This document shows, piece after piece, positions 20,345-32,600 of a stretch of 64,000 nucleotides of DNA; the stretch's first letter is position 1; each line of letters opens with the position of its first letter. Both the position numbers and the translations under genes were made by a program. Below the pieces are notes generated by a model. It saw nothing but the letters and a program-made list of their open reading frames with translations, searched no databases and was not told the origin of the DNA. The stretch is from Macrolepiota albuminosa (Eukaryota; Basidiomycota; Agaricomycetes; Agaricales; Agaricaceae), in the NCBI GenBank assembly GCA_027475525.1, contig JAMWFC010000049.1, positions 6,370,947 through 6,434,946 on the forward strand. Reading direction: 5' to 3'.

Positions 20345-21325
20345 TTGCCATTGCTTCGCACCGAACCGACCCCCGCGTGTCATGTCGTCCACCTTGTTCG
20401 TCTCGTCCCCGCTCAACCCATCGTCGCCCCTCCCGCTGTCTCCACACGTGGCGCAACCGGCGACCTCGAGTGGTACGACCCCCAGCAGATCACCACCCGC
20501 AACGGCAGTCTCGTCATCACCCTCGACTCCACGTCCACCCTCCAGTCAGGCCTCACCCAGAACAACATTCTCGACTATCGCAGCGGCATGTTACAGAACT
20601 GGAACAAGTTTTGCTTTTCCAGTGGCTATATTGAAGTCTCTGTCGTCAGAGTCAAAAGGCTACGTGAGTAATTTTCTAATCCTTTCACACTCCGTGCTTA
20701 TCCTTCCCAGTGGCCTGGTGCATGGACAATGGGAAACCTACCCTGCAACGACAGACGGCATGTGGCCATACACGTGAGTCTTCTTGATTGCTTTCTGTCA
20801 GTCTTAATCTATCTACCAGCTACAACTCGTGCGACGTCGGCACGTTTCCCAATGAGACGCTCAAAGACGGCTCAGGCCCCGCCGCTGCACTCCACTCGGA
20901 CGCCTCCAGGAGCAAGTACAATAACGAGTTGAGCTGGCTAAGCGGCCAACGGCTCTCGTAGGTCCATTTTTGTTATCTTGCACCCACTCTCACGCTCCAC
21001 AGCGCCTGCTCATGTCCTGGTTCCGACCACCCAGGTCCTTCCACCTCTGTCGGCTGCGGCGCCCCAGAGATCGACGTTTTCGAAGCCGAATATGCCAAGG
21101 ACACCCCGACTGGCCATGTCGCGTCCATGTCTGCCCAGTTTGTGCCCTTTTCGGCCGACTGCGTCTACCTCAACAGCACACCCGAGCAGTGGACCGTGTT
21201 TAGTCCCAACATCACAAGACCGAATACGTACAAGGGCAGCGCCGTACAGCAGGCTGTCAGTGGTATTGTTAGCTTGAGGGAAGATATGTTTAGGAAGTGG
21301 CAAGTGGTTCATGACTATGGGTAGG
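20345..21325 (+). pseudogene. SKN1/KRE6-type GH16 (beta-1,6-glucan synthesis) pseudogene
   Basis: Exons carry the hallmarks of fungal SKN1/KRE6 proteins, type II membrane glycosidases needed for beta-1,6-glucan. They read [79 protein letters not shown], and the GH16 catalytic loop GAPEIDVFEAE with both Glu residues and the Asp. Small introns lie near 20670-20710, 20773-20819 and 20958-21001. Around 20735 a few codons are missing after WTMGNL and the frame shifts before TTDGMWPY. The N-terminal anchor is absent and the match ends at about 21325, before the conserved C-terminal third. A broken copy. Confidence 0.82.
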
Positions 21326-21950
21326 TCGTCTCAAGCACTGCTGAGGCCAGAACGTGTTTCCCTTGGAAAAAGTGACAAAGAAAGCTGTCATGCTACTTCC
21401 ATGTCATTTTTTGATGGGAAATACATAAGCAACTTCTTGTAGTAAAAGTAAGGAAATTCTATACCTTCATCCAAATCCTTTCCTGTGATAAAATGATATC
21501 TCTTTACCACTCTCTAGCCATCAGAAACATCGTGGAAAACCTTCTGATATTTTATTACGTATTTCTTTTGAAATAAGAAACTAAATTTACTTTCAAAGTA
21601 TGCATCGAAAAATGGAACCTTTTTCTTTCTATGTCTTTCTTTGATAATTTTATCCTTTTTCTTCCATAAATAGAGATTGAAACTTTTAACAATTTGGGCA
21701 TCTGCCAATTGCACCACCAAAAAAAAAAAAAAAGAAACTTTTAACAATTTTACAGAGGAAAATGTTCAGAAGAAACGCAATTTGTATTTTCACTCAAGAA
21801 AGGTCAAAGAAACAGAGATCGACTCGATCAGTGAGTCACTGAGGGAGTGGATCAGGAAGTCACCAGCAGCTCAGCACCGACACAAAAAGGGATACGACCT
21901 GCATAATAATTACAGGATAGTTATAGGTCTACGAGCCATACTAAAGAAGA
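21326..21950. other. AT-rich DNA with a poly-A tract
   Basis: AT-rich with an A/G run at about 21718-21736 that could be the tail of a retroposed sequence. No gene. Confidence 0.4.
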
Positions 21951-22029
21951 GCTCAAATTTGATATCTTGGGAGGTTGTATTTCCACAGGAAAATGGGCGG
22001 AGAGGCTAATGGAAGAAAGGGAAAAGAGA

Positions 22030-22521
22030 ACGACATGAATACCACACCTGCACCAACACTAGCCCACTTCTCGTGGGCATCGCCAAAGTAGAAATTGGAG
22101 GCAAAGGGATTGCTGTTGAAAAAGATGATGTGATCCAGATTGACACTGTGAATGGCTTTGTGCATGCGATCACAGAAGGCGATGACCTGGGTGTGTTTGG
22201 GGTTGGGCTCATTGAGGGGGCTGTAGCCTGTGATCCAGGAGTTGTCCTTGTCATGGGCAGCAAGCTGTTGCCAGAGCCAGACAGCGTGATCAAGGAAGTC
22301 TTTGTGGTTCCAGACTTGAAGATAGATGAATACAGGTGATAAGATCGTGGATAAGAAAGATACACACAGTTGGCAATATGGGAACCGTGGTCTGAGTGCC
22401 AGTCAGTATATCGACCTCCAGAGGTGGTGTGAAGGTTGAGAATGGTGTAGATGCCATGGGCTACCATAAGACTGCCTCCTGGCTCTTTGACAATACTCAC
22501 TATGTGCTGCTCCAAAACCAA
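22030..22521 (-). pseudogene. GH5 glycoside hydrolase fragment
   Basis: The upstream exon reads GIYTILNLHTTSGG, then DWHSDHGSHIAN. A 53-bp intron (22315-22367, GTGTGT...CAAG) splices to FWNHKDFLDHAVWLWQQLAA, then SWITGYSPLNEPNP, then FFNSNPFASNFYFGDAHEKW. The NEP motif holds the GH5 acid/base Glu, and the style is that of fungal GH5 exo-glucanase or mannanase-like enzymes. The exon pair is in register with no stop, yet the first third and the nucleophile region were not found, and the downstream side runs into AT-rich DNA after 22030. Secreted or wall-bound carbohydrate hydrolase in origin. Confidence 0.68.
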
Positions 22522-22529
22522 GATAAAAA

Positions 22530-23660
22530 GGCCTCACTTGCATACTTCCTGACTTCCTCCTCTCACGCTTCGGTTTCCTTCTTACTTGTCCGAGACTGGA
22601 TCTCGTCCATCTCAGGGAGGAATGTGATCTGTGTAGGTGAGAAATGATGTCTTGTATGTAGCATGAGAAGATAGAATGCAGCATGGCAACCTTGGGTGAA
22701 ATGAGGAGGTTTTTGGCTGGACCGGTCATTTCCGCAATAAGAGACTAAGTTTAGTGTCACTGCATCTCACATATAAGAATCATAGTAGAGAGGAAACAGA
22801 AAAGATCACCCACTCAATAATGTTAAGAGCCATGAACAAGACCATTTGCTGTCAGGAAGACGAGGTCAAAGGAGTGTACCAGACACCCAGTGATGGGACA
22901 GGCAGATGCATAATATCGGCTTTGAGTTGTACTGGTCGTCACAATGATACCAAGGCTGGGGATGATCTGAGGAGAGTTGGTAACTCGTTGAGTTGGAATT
23001 TGCACAACCTGAGATAGTTAGTCAGTCAGGAAATGTGGGAGTGCATCACTATATGATGGAGGGAGATTGACTTACTGAAGTAAACATAGTTGAATCTGAA
23101 CATCTGAAGACTGAGGAGAATTTGATGCTTGTTGTGTTGATGAGGTGACTTACTGTTATGAAGGTGGTCAGCGAAACAAAGCCACATGTGTGATTGCCGA
23201 TGATTGACTAGCCATCGTGACGATGTTGATCTCTGGCATGATTGAGGGTAGGCAAACAGCTACCAATGTACTACATGGTATAGAGGGTCACTTTCAAATT
23301 TGTAACAACTGCATGATCGTGCCATCTTAGCATGGCAAACAGCTTCTAGGATGTGTTAGGAAATGTTGAGGATGATGATAAGAAGGTGAAGAACTTGAGT
23401 GAAACTGAAGAGGCGATGAAATTATAAAGAAACTTGCAAGCTCGATATATATTGTTAGCAGTAGAAGCTCACAACTACTTGTATTGCTAAAATATAAAAT
23501 CAACTTGCTGCATCAGGTCAATACCTTTCAATTCAGGATTTGGTTCATCTATAATAGGAATTTTGCCAACTAGGCATCTGCATCACTACTGTGACTTAAG
23601 TCAATACAACGAGTAAGCAAGAAAACAGGGAATATACATACTTATAATACGAATAATGTG
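22530..23660. other. Intergenic DNA
   Basis: Possible upstream exons of the GH5 fragment may lie here, but I could not recognise them. No other feature. Confidence 0.35.
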
Positions 23661-23666
23661 ATGATC

Positions 23667-25267
23667 TCATGCGTGATGATGCTGGGCATGATGGTCCAGG
23701 ACGTGGTGCCAGTTGTTCACTGGAAACAGCATGAACATCAATTTACAACAGGTTCCAGGACTCAGACAGAGAACGTACTCTTCAAATTCTGGCAACTCAA
23801 TGGTGCTTTGAACATCCAGGTGGTTGAGTTGGTCTGGATGCCTTGTGCTGAGAAACTCGTTGCTGTAGAATTTATAAGGTAGCCTCATGATGGGCCGATC
23901 CCGGGTGAGTGGCGGATTGCTCTTGCACTTTCTCTTTCTGAAAGGCTTTCCAGACTGATTATTCCCATAGTTGTTCAAAGTCTCTCGATGACTGTCGATG
24001 AACTGGAGGAGTTCTGTAATGTGCTCATTATGCCAGGGCCGGTGCCAAACAGAGAAGGTTTCAGGTTCATCTTCAGACTCATCAGAACTCTGTCCTTCCG
24101 TCCCGAGTGTAAGAACAAGCCGAAGGAGCACCTCCCAAATAGCATGGTCAGACTTGTTAAGTCCTTCTCTGCATATCTGCTCTTGAGACTTGAAAAGCTG
24201 TGTTGCCAAGGATCAGCTCAGCCATACTTCATAGAGTAGAAGACCTTACGGTAATCTGGTGATTCTGCACGTGGCCCCTTGCCAATGTGATCAGGTGTTG
24301 TCTTTCTGCTCGTTGAGTTGCTTGGACTTCAGTTTCATGAAATTGAGGAGTCTGATGTGTGAGCTCTTTCTTGAGAGTTGATAGATGCTGAAAGAAGTGA
24401 GTCTTAACATTCTCTCTCGTCTCACTACCCAGTTCATTACCATCAGCCAGAATCTCGTCTATGAACTGTTCAGCTAAAGATTTGTTCCAGGGACACCGTA
24501 TCTCATCCCAGTAAGGACGGAACGGAGTCAATGAGGGGGCAGGAATTACCTCATTGTCAAAATTGTTGACCTCCTCAGGGGATGCCATATGCTGATGGTC
24601 TTTAGTTGCTTCCTTGATGTCTCTATCATGTGTGATACCAAGCTTGGGCTTCAATGCATCGCGAACTACTCTCTATTGGGCAGCGTAAGCAAAGGACAAC
24701 AACTGAATCCATATCAAAACTTGCTATCATATCAACACGGGATTGTTCTTTGATGCGTTGGTTAGAAAGAGCCTTGTAAGGGGAATGATGGGATATCCTT
24801 TGAGAAACAGAAACTGCTGGTCTGTTCATGGCAGAAAATGAGTTTTGAGTTTCATTCCACTCTTCACGAAGTGAGTTGACGGCACTGGTAAGATTGGTTA
24901 ACATGGAGTAGACATCATCTGGAAATCCTGGCATGGACCTCTGAGATGGTGTTGGACTTGAGACATGACTTGAAGCTTGATTTGAAGCAAAGGGAGAGTG
25001 AAGATAATGGTCTCCACTTGGTCTTCAGTGATGAGCTGGTATAAATGGTTGGCGTAGAGGTGAAGAATGCGGAGCCCTCAAGGCAAGCACAGAGAAAGCA
25101 GGAAACAAAGGCTGCAGAGTGGGAAGACGTAGACGAGGAGTTCGGGGAGTCGAGGAAGAGTATGGCCGTGAAATATGGAGAAGGGGGGTAATTGTCTCTT
25201 CAACACTTGCCAACTCAAAGGAGACTCGTCTTTGAGAATGCCTGTCTTGGGTTGCCCTTTCAGTCAC
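23667..25267 (-). pseudogene. Agaric-type hypothetical protein with SSDES motif
   Basis: Three minus-strand blocks in order: 25267-24626 (one TGA at 25025-25027; Pro/Ser-rich, then SLREEWNETQNSF), 24654-24229 (WNKSLAEQFIDEIL, then a charged helix) and 24209-23667 (LTLGTEGQSSDESEDEPETF, then WHNEHITELLQFID, RDRPIMRLPYKFYSNEFL). The layout of conserved W, helical middle, SSDES acidic segment and C-terminal LP..FY..EFL resembles a very large agaric family of unknown function that is often mobile-associated (recalled, not searched). Nonsense codon and frame changes suggest decay. Confidence 0.45.
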
Positions 25268-25894
25268 CTAGTAAAGAGTATGAACCACAAAACAGACTTG
25301 TTATTGAGAGAACTGTACATACATGGATTCTAGCCAATTAAGGATCTGCTGGAAGTCTGTCATGCATCTGATCTGACAAAGTGTTATTCAATGGACATTG
25401 TACAGAGGTGCCCAAATTGCTTGATGCATAATGGGAGTTATTGGAAGCAATTTGGGCTTCGAGACGCTGTGCTTGTGATTAGAAACAAGCCTCTTTATAG
25501 ATAGAAGTTAACTTGCCTCAACTTGTCCTCGAAGGTCTGATATGACCTTAGTATTGTGGTTGAGAATGGATTCAAAGGCTGCCTCAGAGCGAGAAGCTGC
25601 TTCAGCAGAAGTACGAGCCTGCTCAGTTGCATTTGCTGCCTGTGAACAATAGAAATAATGATACTCGTTCAAAAAGTATGAATGGTTATACCTGAATTTG
25701 AGCTTCCTCAAGTTCCTGAATCCTGCTCTCCATCTCTTCACGAGCAATAGTGGACTCTGTGATTTGTTGCTGGTGCTCCTCTTTAATACAGCTCACTTGA
25801 GCTTGAAGAGATTGTTTATAGATGCGACCCTGTTCATCCAAGCATTGCTGTTTGGGTTGCGAGATTCTGTCATTGCAGCTGAAGGTGTTGCTCA

Positions 25895-26290
25895 AGTTCT
25901 TCTTGAAAATGTTGCTCGCGTTCTTGAGATTCCTGTTGTTCGCAAATTCAATTAATCTTTATAAAGAATGTATATTTCATGTACACTCACCTCAGTTCTA
26001 ACTTGTTCTAGTTCTTGGATTCTATTCTCCAGTGCTTCACAAGCTCTAGTGAGCTCTACAGTTTCCTGCCGGTGTTCCTCTTGCATGTGGCATTCTTCTT
26101 GAAAGTGTTGCCTACATTCTCAAGATTCCTGTTATTTCCAAATTCAATCAACTTTTAAGGAATTTATATTTAATGTAGACTTGCCTCAGATCTAACTCGT
26201 TCTAGATCTTGGATCCTATTCTCCAGTTCTTCATGGGTTCTAGTAAGCTCTGCAGTTTCCTGCTGGTGTTCCTCTTGCATGCGACCTATT
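25895..26290 (-). repeat. Duplicated coiled-coil exon and intron
   Basis: Two adjacent copies of an exon plus intron, about 195 bp apart (for example about 25918-26090 and 26113-26285), encode near-identical heptads (ENRIQELEQ / ENRIQDLER). A third, more diverged version lies at 25690-25800. Confidence 0.6.
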
Positions 26291-26773
26291 TTGGATTGAT
26301 ATAATTGCTCGTGATTGTGCTCAAGTTCCTGCAACCACTGTTGAGTAGCCGCCTCCAGTTGCACAGAAATAATTTGATGCTCCTGTTGGAGTCATTCCTT
26401 GAATTTGTGTTGAAAGTGCTGCTCACGTTTATCAAGCACCTGCTGCAAGTGTTGCTTGTACTTGCATGTAAATCAACATTCATAATCTTGACTCTGCTCA
26501 TCAAGGGCCTGTGATGTGATGGCTGCAGCCTGAAGAGCCTGGTCATGCTGAACAAGATTGTTGGTGGCTGGAATTCAGTTGGAAGCCGGCTTATTACTGG
26601 CCACAAGAGACAAAGATTGAATGTGTTCTTCAGTGGGAGAGGCCACATCCAGGACCCGAGCAACCTCTGCTAATTCCTTGACTGCGGAATCTCTTTCACT
26701 GGTGACAGACTGCAGTTGGAAAGACATTCTGTCATATATTCCTCTTGCATGCCATGCAGTTGCGACTTGTTCT

Positions 26774-27497
26774 TGTCACGACCCCTTCCCTCTGGACCCA
26801 CCCTGGGACATCCCCAGAACACCATCTGGGACCCTCTCTCCAACCCCACAGGACACACCCTGCCATCACGACTACTGACGCCGCCATCACACGCATCAAG
26901 GACTGCCATCAGCCACCACCAGCCCCAATCAATGATCAGATCACACGCATCACGCATCACAGCTCCCTCCATGTAAATTGATCATGCACCCCACATGTGC
27001 GATCCAGGTATACAGTCCCTTCCCGCTACTCAATGACTCCCGGAACCCATCCCAGACACCCTGGAACCCAGAGACCCAGTCCCATAGTACTTATAGCATA
27101 GTTCCCCGTTGTATTTGTTAGTCTTGATATTACATTGCATTACTTGGATTGTTGCGTGCCCTCTGCTTGATTGGTATGCATTGACTGGCACACTTTTGAC
27201 TGGCATGCTTGAATACTCACGTGCTCTAAGATTGGTACGCACTTCACGACTTTAATTTGCTAACTTGGTCTTGTCTTAGAACCTCCGGTTCATGACTCGA
27301 CCCCCACCCGAATTCCCCAGCTACTCTCAACCCAAAACCCCCGGACCGAGTCCCGTCTCCCGGGATTACCCCTGTCCACGTCTTAAACCCCGGAGTCCTA
27401 GCCCCGGAGTTCCAGACACCCAGGTATCCATAGGTCAAGTCCGCATTGTAAGGGCGATTGCTTTCCTGGAAAGCCCCCGGCTCAGCGGAACCTGACA
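26774..27497 (+). repeat. Solo LTR of the element 1 family
   Basis: 724 bp, TGTCA...TGACA, with 5-bp duplications GTTCT at 26769-26773 and 27498-27502. It carries the TATA box and the inferred start AGTCTTGATATTA at 27120-27132, in the opposite orientation to element 1. No internal sequence remains. It interrupts the minus-strand coiled-coil gene. Confidence 0.93.
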
Positions 27498-28825
27498 GTT
27501 CTTGTATCTAACAAAAAACCTTTTTAGAGTAGTCCTTTGAAAATGACTGTAAATATTCTTATCTGTGATAGCTGATAGTTCAGGGCATTGACTCTGACTT
27601 GCTCCTCATTCAGCTGATTTACAAGCTAAGCCACATGACAAGGTGAACACCAAATAAGATAGGCAAAAACAGATAATTTTACCTGATTGTTCTGAAGACG
27701 CAGCATAGGATCTTCAATGACTCTAACTTTAGTGTGATGGTGGTAGCTCTGGTATAAATTGTCGGTGCTGAAGTATATGTTAACCTTCAAATACATACCC
27801 TATCTGCAACAACCTCAGTGTCTTCATGTTCAGTAGATAGGCTGTCATCTGAGTCACCGTCTCTGTGCTTTTGAGTCAACATGTTCTGGAAATTTAAAGT
27901 CAATAATGCAAGCAAAGTACACTTGAAGATAGGATGTCTCACACCAGAAATAGATGCACTAGAACTGTTGTAAAGTATCACAGCTGAGCTGACCTCAGCA
28001 TTGTTAGACTGCTGATTTATGTCGCTCTGGAAAACATACATCATTGCTTTTTTTTTTGCTTCGATCGGAGATGTACTCACCCTATGCACCATCATACCTA
28101 CAGAAGAAGTTTCACCATGGACAAAGCCCTGCTCACGAGAAGAGAAGTGATGTGTTGACATTTTTTGTCAAGGAGGTGGCATGAGGGAATAGGGAGACTG
28201 TTGAGAGGGCACCACTGAACTAACAGCTGTGGAGTTCTCTACTTTCTCAATTGTTGATAAAGTACTATTGTTGTAGACACGTCCATTATAAGGGTCATCA
28301 GAGTGATTATCTTGTGATTGGGTATCTTGAAGGAGGAGAGGGCCTCTGAAAAGGAAATTGAAAGGCATCAGAAGTCCAAGTTATTGCTGAAGAGATTCAT
28401 ACAAGTTGAACAGATTTGTTGACGAGAAAAGATATACACCATTTTATACTAGGCCCTGAGCAATAGAGAATATGCCTGACAGTCATTTCAAGATATTCTT
28501 GTACTCACCTGATTGCTTTGAATGCCATGACTGTATGAGAGTCGTTGAAAGAAAATTGATCATGGGATTGTGTCTGATCACAACAAGCCATATTGGGATG
28601 TATGTTATACATAGCTCTGTTGTGCCTTGATAGCACCTGCCTATAGCGCCCTGGCTCACCACCTTGTATTTTCACTCATTGCTCATCTGGTCTTTGTCAC
28701 CCTGGTTGGAATGCATTGTACTCAACCCTGAAGATGTCAAGGAAATTGTTCCATTTTTGTGCCTTCTTCTAACACCTTTGAGGGAGTGCTGAGTACTTGT
28801 AGAAGGGCATATGCTTGAATAACCC

Positions 28826-29620
28826 ATGGCTCATAAAGCAAAAGCCCTGAAATCTGGTAGCATTGAGCTGTATCGACAAAGTGAACATGCCAAGTTATAC
28901 AATGCTGCACTCAATCCATGGGGCCAGACAGGGCTGCCAACAACTGATTCTGCCAGTAATCAGGTGAGACATCACCAGGTGATCAGTATTTTTACCATCA
29001 CTGAGCTCCATGTCACAGCCAAATGTTTTACGGGATGCATTAGCTAAAGTTATTGCAGAAAAGAATGATATTGATGCGTTATTGTGCACATTACAAGTGG
29101 TGAGTGTTCCTGTATAAAAAGCATGCACTCATCCCATCCTTTTTCTAGTTGCATACAGATGTACAACATCAACTAGAAGAGCTTAGGGAGGCTAGATCTG
29201 TAGAGGTCAATGAACTTAAAGAAGTGTGAATTAAAATTTGTTTCCCAGACTTTAACTAATCCTTATATTCAAAGCAATTATCCCATACAAAGAAGTTGTG
29301 AGACCATCTTTTTTGTGTTCAACAGTCTGTATGTTAGACAGTGCATTGTTTGTTGTTTGAACTTACCATTTAATTCCAGCTGATTTCAGTCTTGAAGAAT
29401 CTCACTCTGTGCTGCATCTGTCGTAATGTTGCCAAAATACCAATAACAACGTAGGTGTCAATTCTTGATTCCTAGATTGTTACTAATTCTATTCAGTCTA
29501 ATGTATGGTCATCTCTTTTGTAAAGAGTGTATTGATAGATGAATTGAATACAGACCCTTTGCAACATGCCCAACTTGCAGGATAATGATTGAAAAAGTCG
29601 ATTGAAACCTTGTGGGGCTA
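28826..29620 (+). pseudogene. RING-finger protein, broken
   Basis: ATG at 28826. Exon pieces include LRDALAKVIAEKNDIDALLC and a helix HTDVQHQLEELREARS. The RING domain is split by an intron at about 29451-29497: CCICRNVAKIPITT, then YGHLFCKECID, then ATCPTCRIMIEKVD. The Cys/His pattern C-X2-C...G-H-X2-C-X2-C...C-X2-C is typical of RING-HC E3 ubiquitin ligases. A TGA directly after CIDR interrupts the frame, and the substrate part is short. Likely pseudogene. Confidence 0.6.
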
Positions 29621-29639
29621 GAGGATGTATTGGCTGAGG

Positions 29640-30530
29640 CAGAAAAGTTATAACTTATTTGTTACTATCTACATATAATCTGATTTGGCATGTGGAAAGG
29701 AGGAGACAGGGCAAATCTAGAGAGACACTCAACAGTCTGAGTCTGATGTGATGTTTGCTCATGTGTTGAATAAGAGTTGTACAATTCAATGGGTTTGATG
29801 TATTCAGAAAAATGCCCTTTGATGTCCCACTATGTAAAAATGGCAGGAAGAGGATTTGAGGTGCTTGAACTTGACATTTTGAGACAACAGCTTGATATGA
29901 TAGCATAGCAAGTCTTTTTTCTCAAGCCAGGATATCTCTTCTTGACAGTATAGCGCAAGACCTTGAGATGACTTCTGACAAATGGCTTGAGTTGAAGTCA
30001 ACAATACTTTCTGGATGATGTGCATTATTGTATATCCACTGTTGCCAACCAAGAATGATGGGTTTTTGTGTGGTGCTCACAAGTGAGTAGTATAGATTGT
30101 GCAGATAGAGCTGAATCAGAATTCTTATACAGGGACTATGGTTATCTCATATTTGTACCACTATTTTCTTGCATCCCATCTAGTCTGGAGCTTTGAGAGA
30201 CGATGTGAGAGAAGATGGCATGGGCCAAAAGCAGTATTGGTCATGCAAAAATCATGCTTTTAATTGCTTTCTTTAGATGTTGTGAGTTGTTTGCATACAA
30301 ATCATGGTCACATGAACAATCACCTTTTTTTGACCTGATATGTTACTATGTTACTATTTGATATCTATCTATGCTAACAAGTAGCTATGATCGCATCTGT
30401 TACAACAAGTCACAGTAGACTTAGATATAATTGAGGAGGGACAGTAGAGACAATATCTCCGCATGACCCTTGATGTAGCGTATGTCAGTCTGTTTGTCTC
30501 TTAGGAGATGAAAAATCCATTGATAGTAAG
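29640..30530. other. AT-rich DNA, no supported gene
   Basis: Only short overlapping minus-strand frames (29655-30052) without recognisable motifs. Confidence 0.4.
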
Positions 30531-30531
30531 A

Positions 30532-31000
30532 TCAACCATTCATCTGCCTCAGGCATGCTTCAATGTCCATGTCATTATAGCTGTCTTCAATTAATCTGAC
30601 AGAGTTTAGGTGATCAGTATGTATCACATCATCTTCCTTGCTGCCTGCAAGAATTAACCCTGCTATGAGACCAACAAGCTCGCCCTGTAGAATGGAGACT
30701 TTGTGTTTGGTTAGCTTGAGAACTGCAGTTTTCGAGCCTGTTACTGCTGTGGTTACTGATTTCTGGTCCAACATGCCCACTGACAATGAAAACATTGAGC
30801 TATCCATTCCTCATTGACCAGTTCCTAGTGCTTCAGGTAATAGGAGAATTGGGCCATAATCTGCCATGGATAAGATGAAAGACTCAGCTTGGCTTTTTCT
30901 ATGGGGATGTGACACTATAAGTTTGGGCTGACTATCATAAAGCATTCTGATCTAAATGTGCTTAGACGCTTCATGCAGCCCAATTCTTTTGCTGTGCATT
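30532..31000 (-). pseudogene. RNase H fragment of a non-LTR-type retroelement
   Basis: The 91-codon frame (30807-30532) reads VTGSKTAVLKLTKHKVSILQ, GELVGLIAGLILA, HTDHLNSVRLIEDS. This is the RNase H fold with the catalytic Glu (GEL) and Asp (TDH), in the style of agaric LINE-like elements. Sequence upstream to about 31000 (HPHRKSQAESFILSMADYGP) appears to belong to the same ORF in another frame. RT itself is absent. Confidence 0.55.
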
Positions 31001-32600
31001 GGACCATTTGCCTTGTGGTAGCTGAAACATCTGGAAAGAGGTTTGATTGTCATTGTTTACTGACTATTGTCCGATGTCTTTTAATCATAGGAATCCCATC
31101 ATCTGGACTGATCGAAGAGTGTGGCTATTAGGCACCATGAGATGACGCCTGGCAATTGCCACTAGTCACAAAAGATGTAGAAAAGTGTTCACCTCACTGG
31201 CTCTGCAGAACTTGCCGTCTTTCTGCAATTATATGAGATCTGTGGGACTCATAAGATGGGTAGAATGAGTGGAACTTGTGGAAACTTCCAATACCCAGAT
31301 GATCTTGGAGAGGTGGTGCGGAATCTGACTCTGTTCAATCAAATGAATACCATTATCTGAACCATGATTAGCATGAGTTTAACCCTATGACTGAATACTG
31401 AATAAAAATTTACATGCCAGTGACTGTCTACTACTTTCATGGCAAAGCTACACTACTCCATGTATAATTGTGATGCTGCCATGTTGTGTCACTGTGACAC
31501 TCAATCAGTGTGCAAGTACACAGGCATCTGACTTGCTCAACTTGTGTCATGCTAAACTTCATCAACACTCCTTGCCAGACCAAGATGCTTGGCAGATTGA
31601 GAGGCATTACTGATCCAAGACTTGTCCTGTTCATGCTTCAGGTATCGCCATCCCAGTATATTAAGGACGATCTCTGGGATCTTGCAAACAAGTTTTTAGA
31701 TGAAGATCAGCCAATCAGTAAGTCCCTTGAGGTTGTGATGAATTATGGTGTGCTAATTATTATATAGCCTATCGAGAAGAGGTTCCAGGTCCTAGGATCC
31801 TTTCTTTCCAGGAGTTAATGAAAAATAAAAGTGATAATTGACCTAATGATGTGGTCATATGTTGATTGACCCTCCTCTGATAATCTATATATTTGTATTA
31901 ACACTCAAAGAGATCCTGTAACAACATCCCGCCTCAGCCCCTGGAATAAAAAAGTGTGTAATTTATCTGTCATCAATGCAGCAGCTTCTAAGCCATGACA
32001 CCACTCCACTTGAATACACTTTGTGGTGCTGAGTATCAGACCTTAGAAGTAGGTACACACACAAGGAAATGTTTCAAAGTTTGAACCCTGGCCTTATTGT
32101 CAGTGACAGCAAAGAACCTGTTTTCAACAATTGGGTTTAGCCATCCACTTCATGAACAGTCTTTGGAGTGTTGTTTGGAGTAGAAAGACATCTAGGACAG
32201 GAGTGAAGGAAGCTTTGTAAAAAAATTAGCAAGAATCTATATGAGCAGTCTATTTGATCCCTATCAGTATTGATAGACTAATCAGTACTTGGATAATGTT
32301 AGACCATCATCTGCCTCATGTTTAGGCCCACGTTGACTGACTCATTTATTTTAATCATAGAATCAAGTACATGCCTCGATTATCTGTGTATATAAGACTA
32401 TTTCCTTGACTTTATACAAAGACCATATCTAGTGGTTGATGTTCATACTAGTTCATGTCTCTACTTCTTAATTACTACTTCAAGAAGTCAAAAAAGAGGC
32501 TACCTAGCTGTATATACAAGATTCATGAGGTAAGTGCTAATCTATGTATGTCCTTGTTTCAGTGTATATATGTATTCCTATATTTGAGATGCAAGGTTGC
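31000..32600. other. Gene-poor, CpG-poor DNA
   Basis: A plus-strand open stretch at 31510-31767 (LRGITDPRLVLFMLQVSPSQ) could be a fragment of something; I do not recognise it. Otherwise empty. Confidence 0.35.

Larger units (their letters stand above)
25300..28612 (-). pseudogene. Multi-exon coiled-coil protein split by a solo LTR
   Basis: Begins at ATG 28612; the first exon ends in AFKAI at a GTGAGT donor near 28509. Later exons include MSTHHFSSREQGFVHGETSS (28161), SDINQQSNNAEVSSAVILYN, and KHRDGDSDDSLSTEHEDTEV. After the LTR insertion at 26774-27497 come long coiled-coil exons with QEEHQQETAELTRTHEELEN-type heptads. Several introns carry GTGAGT donors. A stop lies between the 28368 and 28161 blocks and others within the coil region. 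Function unknown; a structural or scaffold role is only a guess. It may have been one transcription unit with the SSDES gene downstream. Confidence 0.45.
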
